Assembly (NCBI GenBank): GCA_034359265.1
Contig: CP136897.1
Coordinates: forward strand, 22,810,001 to 22,874,000
Direction of reading: 5' to 3'
Origin: Canna indica
Lineage: Eukaryota; Streptophyta; Magnoliopsida; Zingiberales; Cannaceae
Length of the DNA: 64,000 nt
Part shown: one piece after another, positions 31,740-42,178 of the stretch
How positions within the stretch are numbered: the first letter of the stretch is position 1
How the letters are laid out: the number at the start of each line of letters is the position of its first letter
Program-made: the position numbers and the translations under genes
Notes under the pieces: generated by a model
The model's database searches: none
Seen by the model: only the letters and a program-made list of their open reading frames with translations
What the model was told of the DNA's origin: nothing

Positions 31740-32498
31740 CATGATGACATCCCCGATCTGGGACGTCTCCCTAGCAATGATTCTTCCTCTTCTTCCATTG
31801 TAATGCGTTGCCACTGTCGTCGTCGCGGGAGAGCTCGTGGATGAAGAAGTCCATGAGGAATTTCTCCATGCTCGCCTCCAGTGTGCCGACGTGGCATGAT
31901 GATGTAGAGACAAAAATTTAACTCAAGTCGAGTGGCTTACTTTCGAGCTTGGCGAGGTTGTGATAGAAGGAACTTGATGCGATGTCGCATGCTTCATCTT
32001 CCTCGTCGTCATCTTCTTTAGAGGGGAAGTCCATTGACATTGGGCTAAGTTTCTCCTTCTCCTCATCGTATGAGGAGTGGCATTCCGACGATTCCTTGTC
32101 ATCTCTCTCCATCACCTTTTATTTTTCCTAAGCAAATGCACATTACACACCAATTTTAAAAACTCTCTTTTTGTTTTCAAATGAAGGAAAAGACAAATAA
32201 GTCAAAGTCTATCTTTTGTACTATTGTGAGCAAAACAATCAAGAAAACACGTAATCAAAGTGAATGTCACTATCCTCCATATCAATTTGCAACTAAACTC
32301 GAAATACCAATACAACTAAGGTTCTTGACTGCTTTAACAAAGGCTTTTGGGTATTTTTGTCGGAGACGGAGACCAAGAGTGCGCCAAGGGTATTTAAGAG
32401 GCGGGCAAGAGGAGAATGAAGGTAAAAGTTAAAGGAGAGACGTTATTTTGAGGGGGAGATCTCCATGTCATGAACAATCTGGGCGACAACAACGAGCT
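31740..32498 (-). pseudogene. Possible captured host gene fragment (acidic protein)
   Basis: The minus strand gives a 65-codon frame (32115-31918; MERDDKESSECHSSYDEEKE, an acidic DDDEEDE stretch, SSFYHNLAKLESKPLDLS). After a stop and a frame change comes GTLEASMEKFLMDFFIHELSRD down to about 31775. This codon-like GC-richer patch sits where Pack-MULEs carry captured exons. I do not recognise the parent gene. The rest to 32498 has no coding signal. Confidence 0.4.
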
Positions 32499-33962
32499 CA
32501 CTACTAGAAATTGAGTCTTCAGCAATGACTATCAGCAACGGCCGCTCAAGTCGTTGCTATTTGCAACGGCATTCTTACGGCCGCCCAAGCCGTTGCATAT
32601 ATGTTGTATCTGCAACGGCTTTCTAACGGACATGCGAGCCGTTGCTGATGATTTTAATTATCAGCAACGGTTTGCTAACGGACAAGTGAGCTGTTGCTGA
32701 TGATAACTTATCAGCAACGACTTTCTAACGGGCGAGTGAGCCGTTGCTGATAATTTTATATAGGTCGCAGATCGCGCCCGCCCCTTCTTCCTCCCGCTAC
32801 TGCTGCCGCCTCCTCCTCCCGCCTCTCACCGCCGCTGTTGATGGCCGCCGCCGGAGTCCACCGGACTCCGGCGCCGGAAATCGTAGTTTTAGATTTATTT
32901 ATTTATTTATTTATTTATTTATTTGTTAATTAATTATTTAATTAATTGTTTAATTTGTTAGATTAATTTTAATTAATTAGTTAAAATAATGTTAATTAGA
33001 CCAAAGTTGTCCTCAGTGGACTCGCGTCGGAATTGTCCACTTCGGACGCGCGCCGGAATAGTTTATTTTGGACTCCCGCCGGAATCGTCTAATTTGGACT
33101 CGTGTCAGAATTGTCCAATATGGGCTCGAACTGACTCAAAATATTTAAAAAATAATCATCCATCCGATGAGTTGATATGTTTCACGTACGCATCGACGAG
33201 TCGGATATGATTTAGCAAAACCTTAGATCCGTTCGGGGATTGTATGCTCGTGTCAAAGAAGTAGATGATCTTTTATACGACGTACAATTCTTGAATTGTC
33301 CCTGATTGGATAATTTGAGAATATAGTTATTTGTACTGCACTTACGTTTTTCTTTTAACCGTTAACTAATTATTTTAAATTTCGGCAGTATCTCTCTTGT
33401 TCTCCGATACGCGCCCAGATGATATGCGTATTCGGAGAACTGTAGGGAGATGCTGCCGAAATTTAGAATGAAGTTAGCGATTAAAATAAGTACTTAGTGC
33501 AATATAAATAACATAAATCCCGAATGGAATAGGATAATCTCACCTAAAGACATTAACCAAAGAAATTGTCATTGATTGACAGAATCATGTCGGCTGATCG
33601 AAGTTGGATGTACCGACGTCTTGATCGTGGAGCTTTAACGAATGAGTTTCAATTAGGCGTAACGTACTTCCTAAATTTCGCCTATTCGAATCGGAATTTC
33701 GTTAGCATCGGTGATCAAATCCGATGTCCGTGCCGCATTTGTTTGAATGGATGATTTTTGGATCGGGAGACTGTCACTCTGCATCTATATAGCAAAGGAT
33801 TTGCACCAAGATATTTTCTATGGACTTGTCACGGGGAGTCACGTGAAGTCGGGACGTCAAGTAATCCTGTTGTTCAGACATATGGTGAATCTTCCTCTGC
33901 TGGTGCTTCTTCATCTAGTCAATCTAATCCCTATAGAACTATGATACTTAATAGTCTTGGGG
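32499..33962 (+). mobile_element. CACTA family B left part, truncated by a second copy
   Basis: It starts CACTACTAGAAATTGAG and has the tnp2-side subterminal zone, an (ATTT)n tract near 32895-32925, diverged 26-bp units, the leader palindrome (about 33320-33490) and the first roughly 125 codons of tnp2. At 33963 a second left terminus begins, so the rest of this copy is missing. Confidence 0.85.
33587..33962 (+). pseudogene. tnp2 5' fragment of the truncated CACTA copy
   Basis: It begins MSADRSWMYRRLDRG and keeps the N-terminal domain up to NPYRTMILNSLG, then ends at the next CACTA terminus. An in-frame TGA at 33752-33754 replaces the Arg codon CGA of the intact copy (NGRFLD). The same mutation is present at 35344-35346 in the neighbouring copy. 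Confidence 0.85.
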
Positions 33963-35178
33963 CACTACTTGAAATTGAGTCTTCAGCAACGGCTATCAGC
34001 AACGGCCGCTCAAGCCGTTGCAGATATGTTGTATCTGCAACGGCTTTCTAACGGACACGCGAGCCATTGCTGATGATTTTAATTATCAGCAACGGCTTTC
34101 TAACGGACAAGTGAGCCGTTGCTGATGATAACTTATTAGCAACGGCTTTCTAACGGGCAAGTGAGTCGTTGTTGATAAGTTTATATAGGTCACAGATCAC
34201 GCCCGTCCCTTCTTCCTCCCGCTACTGCCTCCTCCCGCCTCTCGCCGTCGCTGCCGACGCCGACGACGCCGAGCTGCCGCTGCCGACGCTGCCGTCCATC
34301 CTCGACTGCCGATTTCAGGTATTCATCGCCGCCCGGCCGTCTCTTCCCGTTGCGGCCGGCGGGAAATCCGACCGAAACCCTATTTTTAGGGTTTCGGCCG
34401 ACGGCGGTCGGCCGATGGCCGCCGCCGGATCTTGTACAGTGTCCGGGCACACTGTCCGGACACTGTACTCCGACGTCGAAAATAGTAGATTAATTATTTT
34501 TTTATTTTTTTATTTATTTTATTAATTAATTATTTAATTAATTATTTAGATTAATTATTTAATTTGTTAGATTAATTTTTAGGGTTTAGATTAATATCTG
34601 AATTGTCCACTTCGGCATTGTGCCGGAATGGTCCACTTCGGACGCGCGCCGGAATCGTCCACTTCGAATTCCTGCCGGAATCGTCTAATTTGGACTCGTG
34701 TCGAAATTATCCAATATGGACTCGAACTGTCTCGAAACATTTAAAAAATAATCATCCATCTGACGAGTTGATATGTTTCACGTACGCATCGACGAGTCGA
34801 ATATGATTTAGCAAAGCCTTAGGTCCGTTCGGGGATTGTATGTTCATGTAAAAGAAGTAGATGATCTTTTATACGACGTACTATTCTTGAATTGTCCCTG
34901 ATTGGATAATTTGGGAATATAGTTATTTGTACTGCACTTACGTTTTTCTTTTAACTGTTAACTAATTATTCTAAATTTCGGCAACATCTCTCTTGTTTAT
35001 ACGCGCCCAGATGATATGCGTATTCGGAGAACTGTAGGGAGATGCTGCCAAAATTTAGAATGAAGTTAGCGGTTAAAATAAGTACTTAGTGCAATATAAA
35101 TAACATAAATCCCGAATGGAATAGGACAATCTCACCTAAAGACATTAACCAAAGAAATTATCATTGATTGACAGAATC

Positions 35179-38100
35179 ATGTCGGCTGATCGAAGTTGGA
35201 TGTACCGACGTCTTGATCGTGGAGCTTTAACGAATGAGTTTCGATTAGGCGTAACGTACTTCCTAAATTTTGCCTATTCGAATCGAAATTTCGTTAGCAT
35301 CGGTGATCAAATCCGATGTCCGTGTCGCATTTGTTTGAATGGATGATTTTTGGATTAGGAGACTGTCACTCTGCATCTATATAGCAAAGGATTTGCACCA
35401 AGATATTTTCTATGGACTTGTCACGGGGAGTCACGTGAAGTCGGGACGTCGAGTAATCCTGTCGTTCACACATATGGTGAATCTTCCTCTGTTGGTGCTT
35501 CTCCATCTAGTCAATCTAATCCCTATAGAACTATGATACTTGATAGTCTTGGGGGTCAATTCCACCTGAATGATAATGTTGATCGGCCAGTTCTTCAGAC
35601 ATCAGTCCCACCAGATACTACAGCGGTTGATATCACAGAAGTATAAACTGCGGTAGAGATTGAATTACCGAATAAAGAAGCTGCAGAATTTTACGTGATG
35701 TTGAAAGTCGTCGATGAACCTTTGTATGAGAATTGTCCTAAATACACTAGGTTTTCAGCAATGACACAGCTCCTAAACATCAAAGCCGATTGTAATATCA
35801 GCGGGGTTGAGTATGATCGGATTGCTGGATTGATTAATGGAATGCTGCCTACTGATAACAAGTTTGAGCCAACTTTTTATAAGACTAAAAAGCTAATGAG
35901 AAAATTGGGGCTTGGGTACGAAAAAATACACGCGTGCCAAAATAACTGCATTTTATATTATAAAGAAAATGTGCAGTTGGATAAATGCCCTGTATGTCAA
36001 CATCCTTGTTACAAGGAGAATAAATCAGTACGGCAGAAAAATATCCCGTTTAAGGTGCTTCGGTATTTTCCACTAACATCGAGGCTTCAAAGATTATTCA
36101 TGTCGGAAAAGACGGCCCCCTACATGAGTTGGCATGCAAGAAGTCGTGATGATACAGTAATGACTCATCCATCTGACAGTGAAGCATGGAAATATTTGGA
36201 TACATGTTATCCTTCATTTGCTAGGGATACTAGAAATATCAGATTGAGATTGTGCACAGATGGTTTTAATCTGTTTGGATATTCTGCAACTCTTTATTCA
36301 GTTTGGCCAGTGCTGCTGACAGTTTATAATATGTCACCGTCAATGTGTATGAAGGATGAATTTATTTATCTTTCGATGATTATTCCGGGTCCTAAGGGTC
36401 CGCGAAAAGAAATTGACGTATTTCTCAGATCCTTGATAGATGAATTGAAAACATTGTGGACTAAGGGAGCTGTCACTTATGATTGTCATCGGAAGCAAAA
36501 CTTCAATTTAAAGGTCGTGGTCTTATGGACAATCAATAATTTCCCGGCGTACGACATGTTGTCTGGTAGGAGCACTCACGGCCGACTCTCTTGTTTGTAT
36601 TGTATGGAACACTCTAAATCAATCAGTCTTCAGAACGGACGAAAAATCTCATTCTTTGATTGCCATCGTCGATTCCTACCGGCTAATCATCAGTATCGAA
36701 GGAATCGTAATAAATTTACTAAGGGCATAGTCGAAAGAGATGGGCCACCACCGATGTTGTCTGGTGAACAAATGTTAGCACGTGTTTCAGCACTTCCAGA
36801 TATAGTATTTGGTCGCAATGAAAGAGTGTCAGATTTTGGCCAAACACATAACTGGGTGAAAAAAAGTATCTTTTGGGAATTGTCCTATTGGAGTTCATTA
36901 TTGATTCGACATAATTTAGATGTCATGCACATTGAAAAAAATGTGTTTGATAATATTTTCAACACTTTGATGGATATTTCCGGAAAAACTAAAGATAATG
37001 TCAAAGCCCGACATGATCTGAAAATACTTTGTAAAAGACCAGAGTTGGAGTTACAAGAGGTCAATGGACGATATCTGAAACCGAAGGCCCTATATGTGTT
37101 AAATAAACAACATATCAAAGATGTTTGTCAATGGGTAAAAGAACTCAGATTACCCGATGGATATGCTTCAAACATATCTCGATGTGTGATCGTCGATGAT
37201 TGCAAAATATCAGGGATGAAGAGCCATGATTGTCATGTATTCATGCAAAGATTGCTTCCGATCGCATTCCGAGATCTTCTACCTGATAATATTTGGGGCC
37301 CGTTGACTGAATTAAGTATGTTTTTTAGAAATATTTGTGCAAATGTTCTTCGAGTCGAAGATATGTCAACACTTGAAAGTAATATTGTTGAAATTATATG
37401 CAAGCTGGAGCAGTTTTTCCCTCCTGCCTTTTTTGACTCGATGGAGCATCTACCGATACACTTGGCATACGAGGCACGCGTTGGTGGCCGCGTTTAATAT
37501 CGGTGGATGTACTTATTTGAAAGATACATGAATCGTCTGAAGAGAAAAGTAAAGAACACCGCAGCTGTTGAAGGATCAATATCTGAATCGTATATCATCC
37601 AAGAAATTTCAACATTTTGCTCATTTTACTTTGAATCGACAGTACAGACAAGATTTGATCGTCTTCCACGTAACGACGACGGGAGTGTTCGACATTCAGA
37701 TGGACGTTTAAATATATTTTATTCACTCTAGTCGTGCTTTTGGTTCTCGTCCATCTCGACACTTAAGCGAGGAAGAGTATCATTTGGCACACTTGTATGT
37801 ATTACTCAATTGTCCAGAGATTGAACAATTCATTGAAATATTTGACATTGAGATGATGCAAAAATACTCTATTCACAACGATGAAGAATTGGAGAGATTA
37901 CGGAATCGTGATTTCCCTACTTGGATTCAGACTTACAGCAAAGATCACAAAGCTAAAATAGATGAAAGAACATTTGAGTTTGTTAGTGGACCGTCGCGAC
38001 TAGTGTCGTGCTATAGCAGATATTTTGTTAATGTGTACAAATTTCACACGGTGGAATATGCCTTTACAAAGAAGACGATGAATGTCGGGGTCTGCGTGAA

Positions 38101-38646
38101 AGGGACAACCTATGTTGAATGTGACATAGATTTTTATGGACTGGTGGAAGAAGTGATAGAGTTGCACTACTTCAGCTTGAAATCAGTTATCCTATTTAGA
38201 TGTCATTGGTTCAATACAACAGAAAAGGGCATGAAAGTTCATCCAAAATATAAACTTGTTGAGGTTGATTATAAATCCAAATTGGCAGCAAATGAGCCTT
38301 TTATTTTGGCATCACAAGCCGAACAAGTATATTGCACGAAGTATCCGGCTCGAAATAAAGATAGAGCAGATTGACGTGTAGTCTGTAAGGCTAAAGGTAG
38401 AGAAAAAATTGATCCGATAGAAGAAGAAAATGAGCCGATACCTGATGTGACAGATGATTTCTATCAAGAAGATGATCCTCCTGTTGTAGATAGTATTATT
38501 CCAATACTCGAGGATGCAGACACAAGTCAATTCAATTAGAAGTTGAATATGCTGATGATGACGATCATGAAATTGAGGAAGCTGGAGACGAAGAAGATGA
38601 AGAAGATGAAGAATTCGAAGTCTATTATTCAGATGATGAGGAATAA
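35179..38646 (+). pseudogene. tnp2 CACTA transposase, degraded (family B copy)
   Basis: Same architecture and nearly the same length as 17940-21413. It is broken by TGA at 35344-35346 (Arg), TAA at 35644-35646 (Gln), TAA at 37495-37497 (Gln), a 1-bp insertion near 37722, TGA at 38372-38374 (Trp) and a 1-bp deletion near 38530. Every premature stop can be explained by one C to T or G to A transition, as expected for methylated, silenced DNA. The longest surviving block (35695-37497) covers the tnp2 core and the start of the DUF4218 block. Confidence 0.9.
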
Positions 38647-38721
38647 TTGTAAAGTATATATTTTATTAAATATATCTCTACTATTTATACAATAATCTGA
38701 TTATATGTATATTCGACTGAT

Positions 38722-40595
38722 ATGTCTGGTCGTGGTTATCGTCGCAGGAGAGCTTCGGAGTCTCCGATCGGTGATACTCCTACACTTACTCATGCTGCTG
38801 ATCCTCCTGTTGTTGATCCTCATGCTGCTGATACTGCCGAAGCTAGTACATCCAGACGCAGGGCGACCACGCGGGCCGAATAGGTGGCAGCCTCCACCAG
38901 CCATAGAGTCACGTAGATTTATTAGCGTCATTGGGGAGCGGTAATATATCATGAATTATGAATCATTACAAATTCATTATATCACAATATAATATTAAAT
39001 TTTATTTTTGTTGTGCAGGTTCGAGCAAGAAGAAGTGCCGAGGAGCATTTCTTCTACTATTCGACGATACATGCACGGGGCATGGCCTACGTGGTCTCAT
39101 GGTTAGGCATATAAGAAATAAGAAAAAAAAAGAATTTTCATTTGAATCTATGAATTTGAATCTATGAAATCAAATTGAATAAATCAAAAAGAATCAAAAA
39201 ATGGAAAAGGAACAATTCTGAGTTCTATACCTCGACCGACAACAGAACTATCAAGTTCTGGGAAGAACTTAGTTCTTAGTATGCGAAAGCTCATTATTAA
39301 AACTGAACTTACAACAGTACTAATTAAACAAGAGTACTAATTATAATTAAAGTAATTAAAGAATTAAAGTAATTAAAGATTTTTTATTGAATGAAGATTC
39401 AAATATGAATTTAAATGAATCTTTATTCGTTAATTCATGCCTAGCGAGCACGTCGACATGTTATGGCGCGAGTTTGAGGCACGTATTATTTTTTTTTTAC
39501 ATGCATGATGATTAATATTGGTACTGATATTATTATTCTGCAGGCTCGCTATACATGGGCTGAGCACCAAATGCCCTTCATTTACGCTGCCTGGGAGGCT
39601 ATTTTCCGGGCAAGGTACAACGGGCAGTTGGGGCAGGCCCGATCCCAGGCGATGGCACGAGCTGAGACTACTAACATCGCGGAGACTCGTGGATACGACC
39701 CCGATTGGATTACTTCAGATATATGGGACCAGATCGTGGGAATATGGTCGACGGATCGATGACAGGAGGTTTCTAGGAATGCGGCTAGAAATCGCATGTC
39801 GGGGGGAGCAGCGCGTCACACCGGCGGCTCTATTGCATTTGTAGTGCACGCGAACCGTATGGTAAGTATACCTTTTAATTATATATTTTATTTGTTATTA
39901 TGTGTACTAATTAATGTATTATGTTTTGTAAATGTAGACGACGGTGTCGGATGACGGGACTGTCCAACGACCCTCCCCGATGGCGGTGTTTGAGCGGACT
40001 CACCGTCGAGCACATGGGACGGGGGAGTACATCGACATTCGCGCTGCATACATTATGGTAACTATATATTTGTTTAAATTATTCATTATATATTTATAAT
40101 TTAAGTTTTATGATAAATATTAAACAAAAAATCAAACTCGAGTAGGAGACCTACAGCCAGACGGTGGTGCAGCGCGGGGGCACCCCCGAGGACTTTGACG
40201 CAGCAACGTGGGTCGGGGCCGCAGGTGGCTGGGACCATGGCCGCGTATATGGCTTCGCAGATAGTGGTCATGCGCGAGCCGTGCTAGGGCCACTTGGGGC
40301 ACCGACCCCTCCGGTCGCTGGTGAGCAGCCGTCCACCTCCAGATCCAATTATGATCATAGTAGCAGAATAAGGACTCTAGAGGACACGGTCGCGTGTCAG
40401 ACTGAGATGATGGAGCGCCAGAGTCATATGATGGCGGAGATGCATGCTATGCTACACAACATATTAGGTCATCCTGAAGCAGGCATCTCTTCGGCATCAT
40501 CTCATCCATCGTCCTCGAGTCAGTCCACGCCGGTGTACACTCAAGCACTCCAGACCCTGCCAAATGATCCAGGTCATCCTCCATCGTCATCGTGA
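38722..40595 (+). pseudogene. TNPA-like CACTA accessory gene, degraded
   Basis: Exon blocks match the other copies: MSGRGYRRRRASESPIGD from 38722, RFEQEEVP from about 39019, YTWAEHQMPFIYAAWEAIF from about 39550, TVSDDGTVQRPSP from about 39945 and QRGGTPEDFDAATWVGAAGG to the stop at 40595. Defects are a 1-bp insertion in exon 1 near 38864, a roughly 335-bp foreign insertion in exon 2 (39101-39436) and a Trp to TGA change in exon 3 near 39760. Confidence 0.8.
39101..39436. other. Unidentified AT-rich insertion in the CACTA accessory gene
   Basis: Relative to the two other copies, which read CTCACGTGCCTAGCGAG without a break, about 335 bp intervene between CTCATG and TTCATGCCTAGCG. The insert has repeats of GAATCTATGAAT and AATTAAAGTAATTAAAG and no long open frame. 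No convincing terminal inverted repeats are visible. Its style would also fit organelle-derived intergenic DNA; I cannot decide. Confidence 0.55.
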
Positions 40596-41825
40596 GATTT
40601 TTTTATGTTGACTTTGTTACTGAGATATTATACTTGTTTAATTTATTTTATTTGGATATTGATACTTCAATTTTGCATTTGAATAGTTTTTATACTATTG
40701 TAGATAATTATAAATATAAATATAATTATTTTAATGTATATCTTTGTGTATTTGTGATGTGTGAATGAATGTGTGTATGAGTGTATGAGTGTGTGAGTTA
40801 TGTATCAGATAATGTATCAATGTATCAATGGAAATTTAAAATTTTAATTTTTTTCGTTTCCAGGTTTACATCATCAGCAACGACTTTCCCATGGCCGTCC
40901 GTGGGAAGCTGTTGCTAAAAGTTTATCGAAAGTCGTTGCTGATGACCTACAGCAACGACTTAGCAACGGTCTTTTACTAATGACGTTGCTACGGACTCAC
41001 TAGCCGTTGCTATTAATGTTTTCAGCAACGGCTCCATGTCCGTGGCAAAATCGTTGCTGATAATATTATTAGCAATGGCCCGAGCGGCCGTTGCTAAGTC
41101 GTTGCTAAGTTATCAGCAACGCGCTTTTCTGCCACGGCTCCGTTGCAACGGGTAGGGCCGTTGCAAGCCGTTGCTGATGATTTTCAGCAACGGCCCAGCA
41201 AGAGCCGTTGCTGATGCCCATTTTTCCAGTAGTGGAGAATAATAATGAGGAAGAGGAAGGAATCTTGAGATAATAGTGGGAGAGAACATAGGCTCGTCGC
41301 GTTGCTCCTATTCCCGCTCGTGCATATATCTTTTATTAATTTTTTTAAATAAAAATATTATTTTAAATGCCCTTGCTCATGGATAATTGACGGGGGGATA
41401 TATTTGAGACAAATATCAAAGTACGTGATATAATTTGGTAAAATAAAAGAATTAATCACAAATAAGACAAAGTGGTTCATGATATATTTGGGTAATTATA
41501 TAAAAAATATCATTTTAACAGAGTCGCTGATAGACACTTGACGGAAGAATATAATTGAGACAAATGTCAAAGTACGAAATATAATTTGATGAAACAAAAG
41601 AATTAGATAAAATTAAGAAAAATCTTAAAATATAGAATATATTTAGGTAATTAACTTGAAACACAAAGAAAGAATTAATAATAAGAAAACTAGAAAAAAT
41701 TACTCTTAAATCTTAATATTTAAAAAAATATAAAATGCATTTTATTCTAAATATTTATTCATCATCACCGAGGCAAAATCCCGTCTATTAATCCAAGGGG
41801 TATAAGGGCTGAACCCTCCCCTCTT

Positions 41826-41840
41826 TTAGGGTTAGGGTTT
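41826..41840 (+). promoter_or_regulatory. Telo-box motif upstream of NRP gene
   Basis: TTAGGGTTAGGGTTT, the short interstitial telomere motif common in promoters of growth-related plant genes. A second copy (GTTAGGGTTAGGGTTT) is at 42143-42158 in the presumed 5' leader. Confidence 0.6.
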
Positions 41841-42044
41841 AAGATACCGCCCGCTACCGTTACTCCATACAAGCGCCCCTCGCCAACTCAGCATCGATAT
41901 GCACCGTTAGAATCACGCGAGACCATCAATCTAACGGATATAGCGAGTGACACGTAAGCGAACTGCCATGAGGTATCCTCACCGCGCGGTGGAAGCGGTG
42001 ACGGGAAATTCCAACAGGGGTTTCGACGCAGAGATAGCGGGGGG

Positions 42045-42054
42045 TATATAAATA
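42045..42054 (+). promoter_or_regulatory. TATA box of the NRP gene
   Basis: TATATAAATA lies 125 bp before the start codon and predicts transcription start near 42075-42085, with the second telo-box in the leader. Confidence 0.65.
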
Positions 42055-42178
42055 GCGAGTCACAGAGTTAGGAAAGAGAAGCCGCTCTTACTCTTGCTTC
42101 CTCCGCTTGCCATTGTGGGCTGCTCCCAAGAAGTGTAGCGACGTTAGGGTTAGGGTTTCGAGCAGAGGCGGAGTAGAA

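Larger units (their letters stand above)
33963..41234 (+). mobile_element. CACTA family B element, decayed full-length copy
   Basis: The left terminus is CACTACTTGAAATTGAG at 33963 and the right terminus ends TCCAGTAGTG at 41234. The internal order is as in 15626-22866 but inverted: subterminal zone, minisatellite remnant, palindrome, tnp2 (35179-38646), accessory gene (38722-40595), right subterminal zone (40866-41234). Flanking triplets (GGG and GAG) do not match, so the two ends were not joined in one simple insertion, or one flank was rearranged. Confidence 0.85.
31345..41652. mobile_element. Large element with long terminal inverted repeats (MULE-like), host to CACTA copies
   Basis: The left arm starts GGGCAATTACCTAAATATATC. 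The right arm read backwards from 41652 starts AATTACCTAAATATATTC. Both arms carry two successive related blocks (left near 31345 and 31598, right near 41652 and 41500) with GACATTTGTCTCAATT and CGTTAAAATGAT. A 15-bp direct repeat AACTTGAAACACAAA occurs at 31244-31258 and 41653-41667, with the SINE-like segment between it and the left arm. The arms resemble plant MULE termini, but no clean 9-bp duplication is adjacent, so the class is inferred. Confidence 0.65.

Noticed and set aside
32499..41234. One single CACTA element spanning both outer termini
   Set aside because: A second complete left end at 33963 lies within it, and the flanking triplets GCT and GAG do not match.
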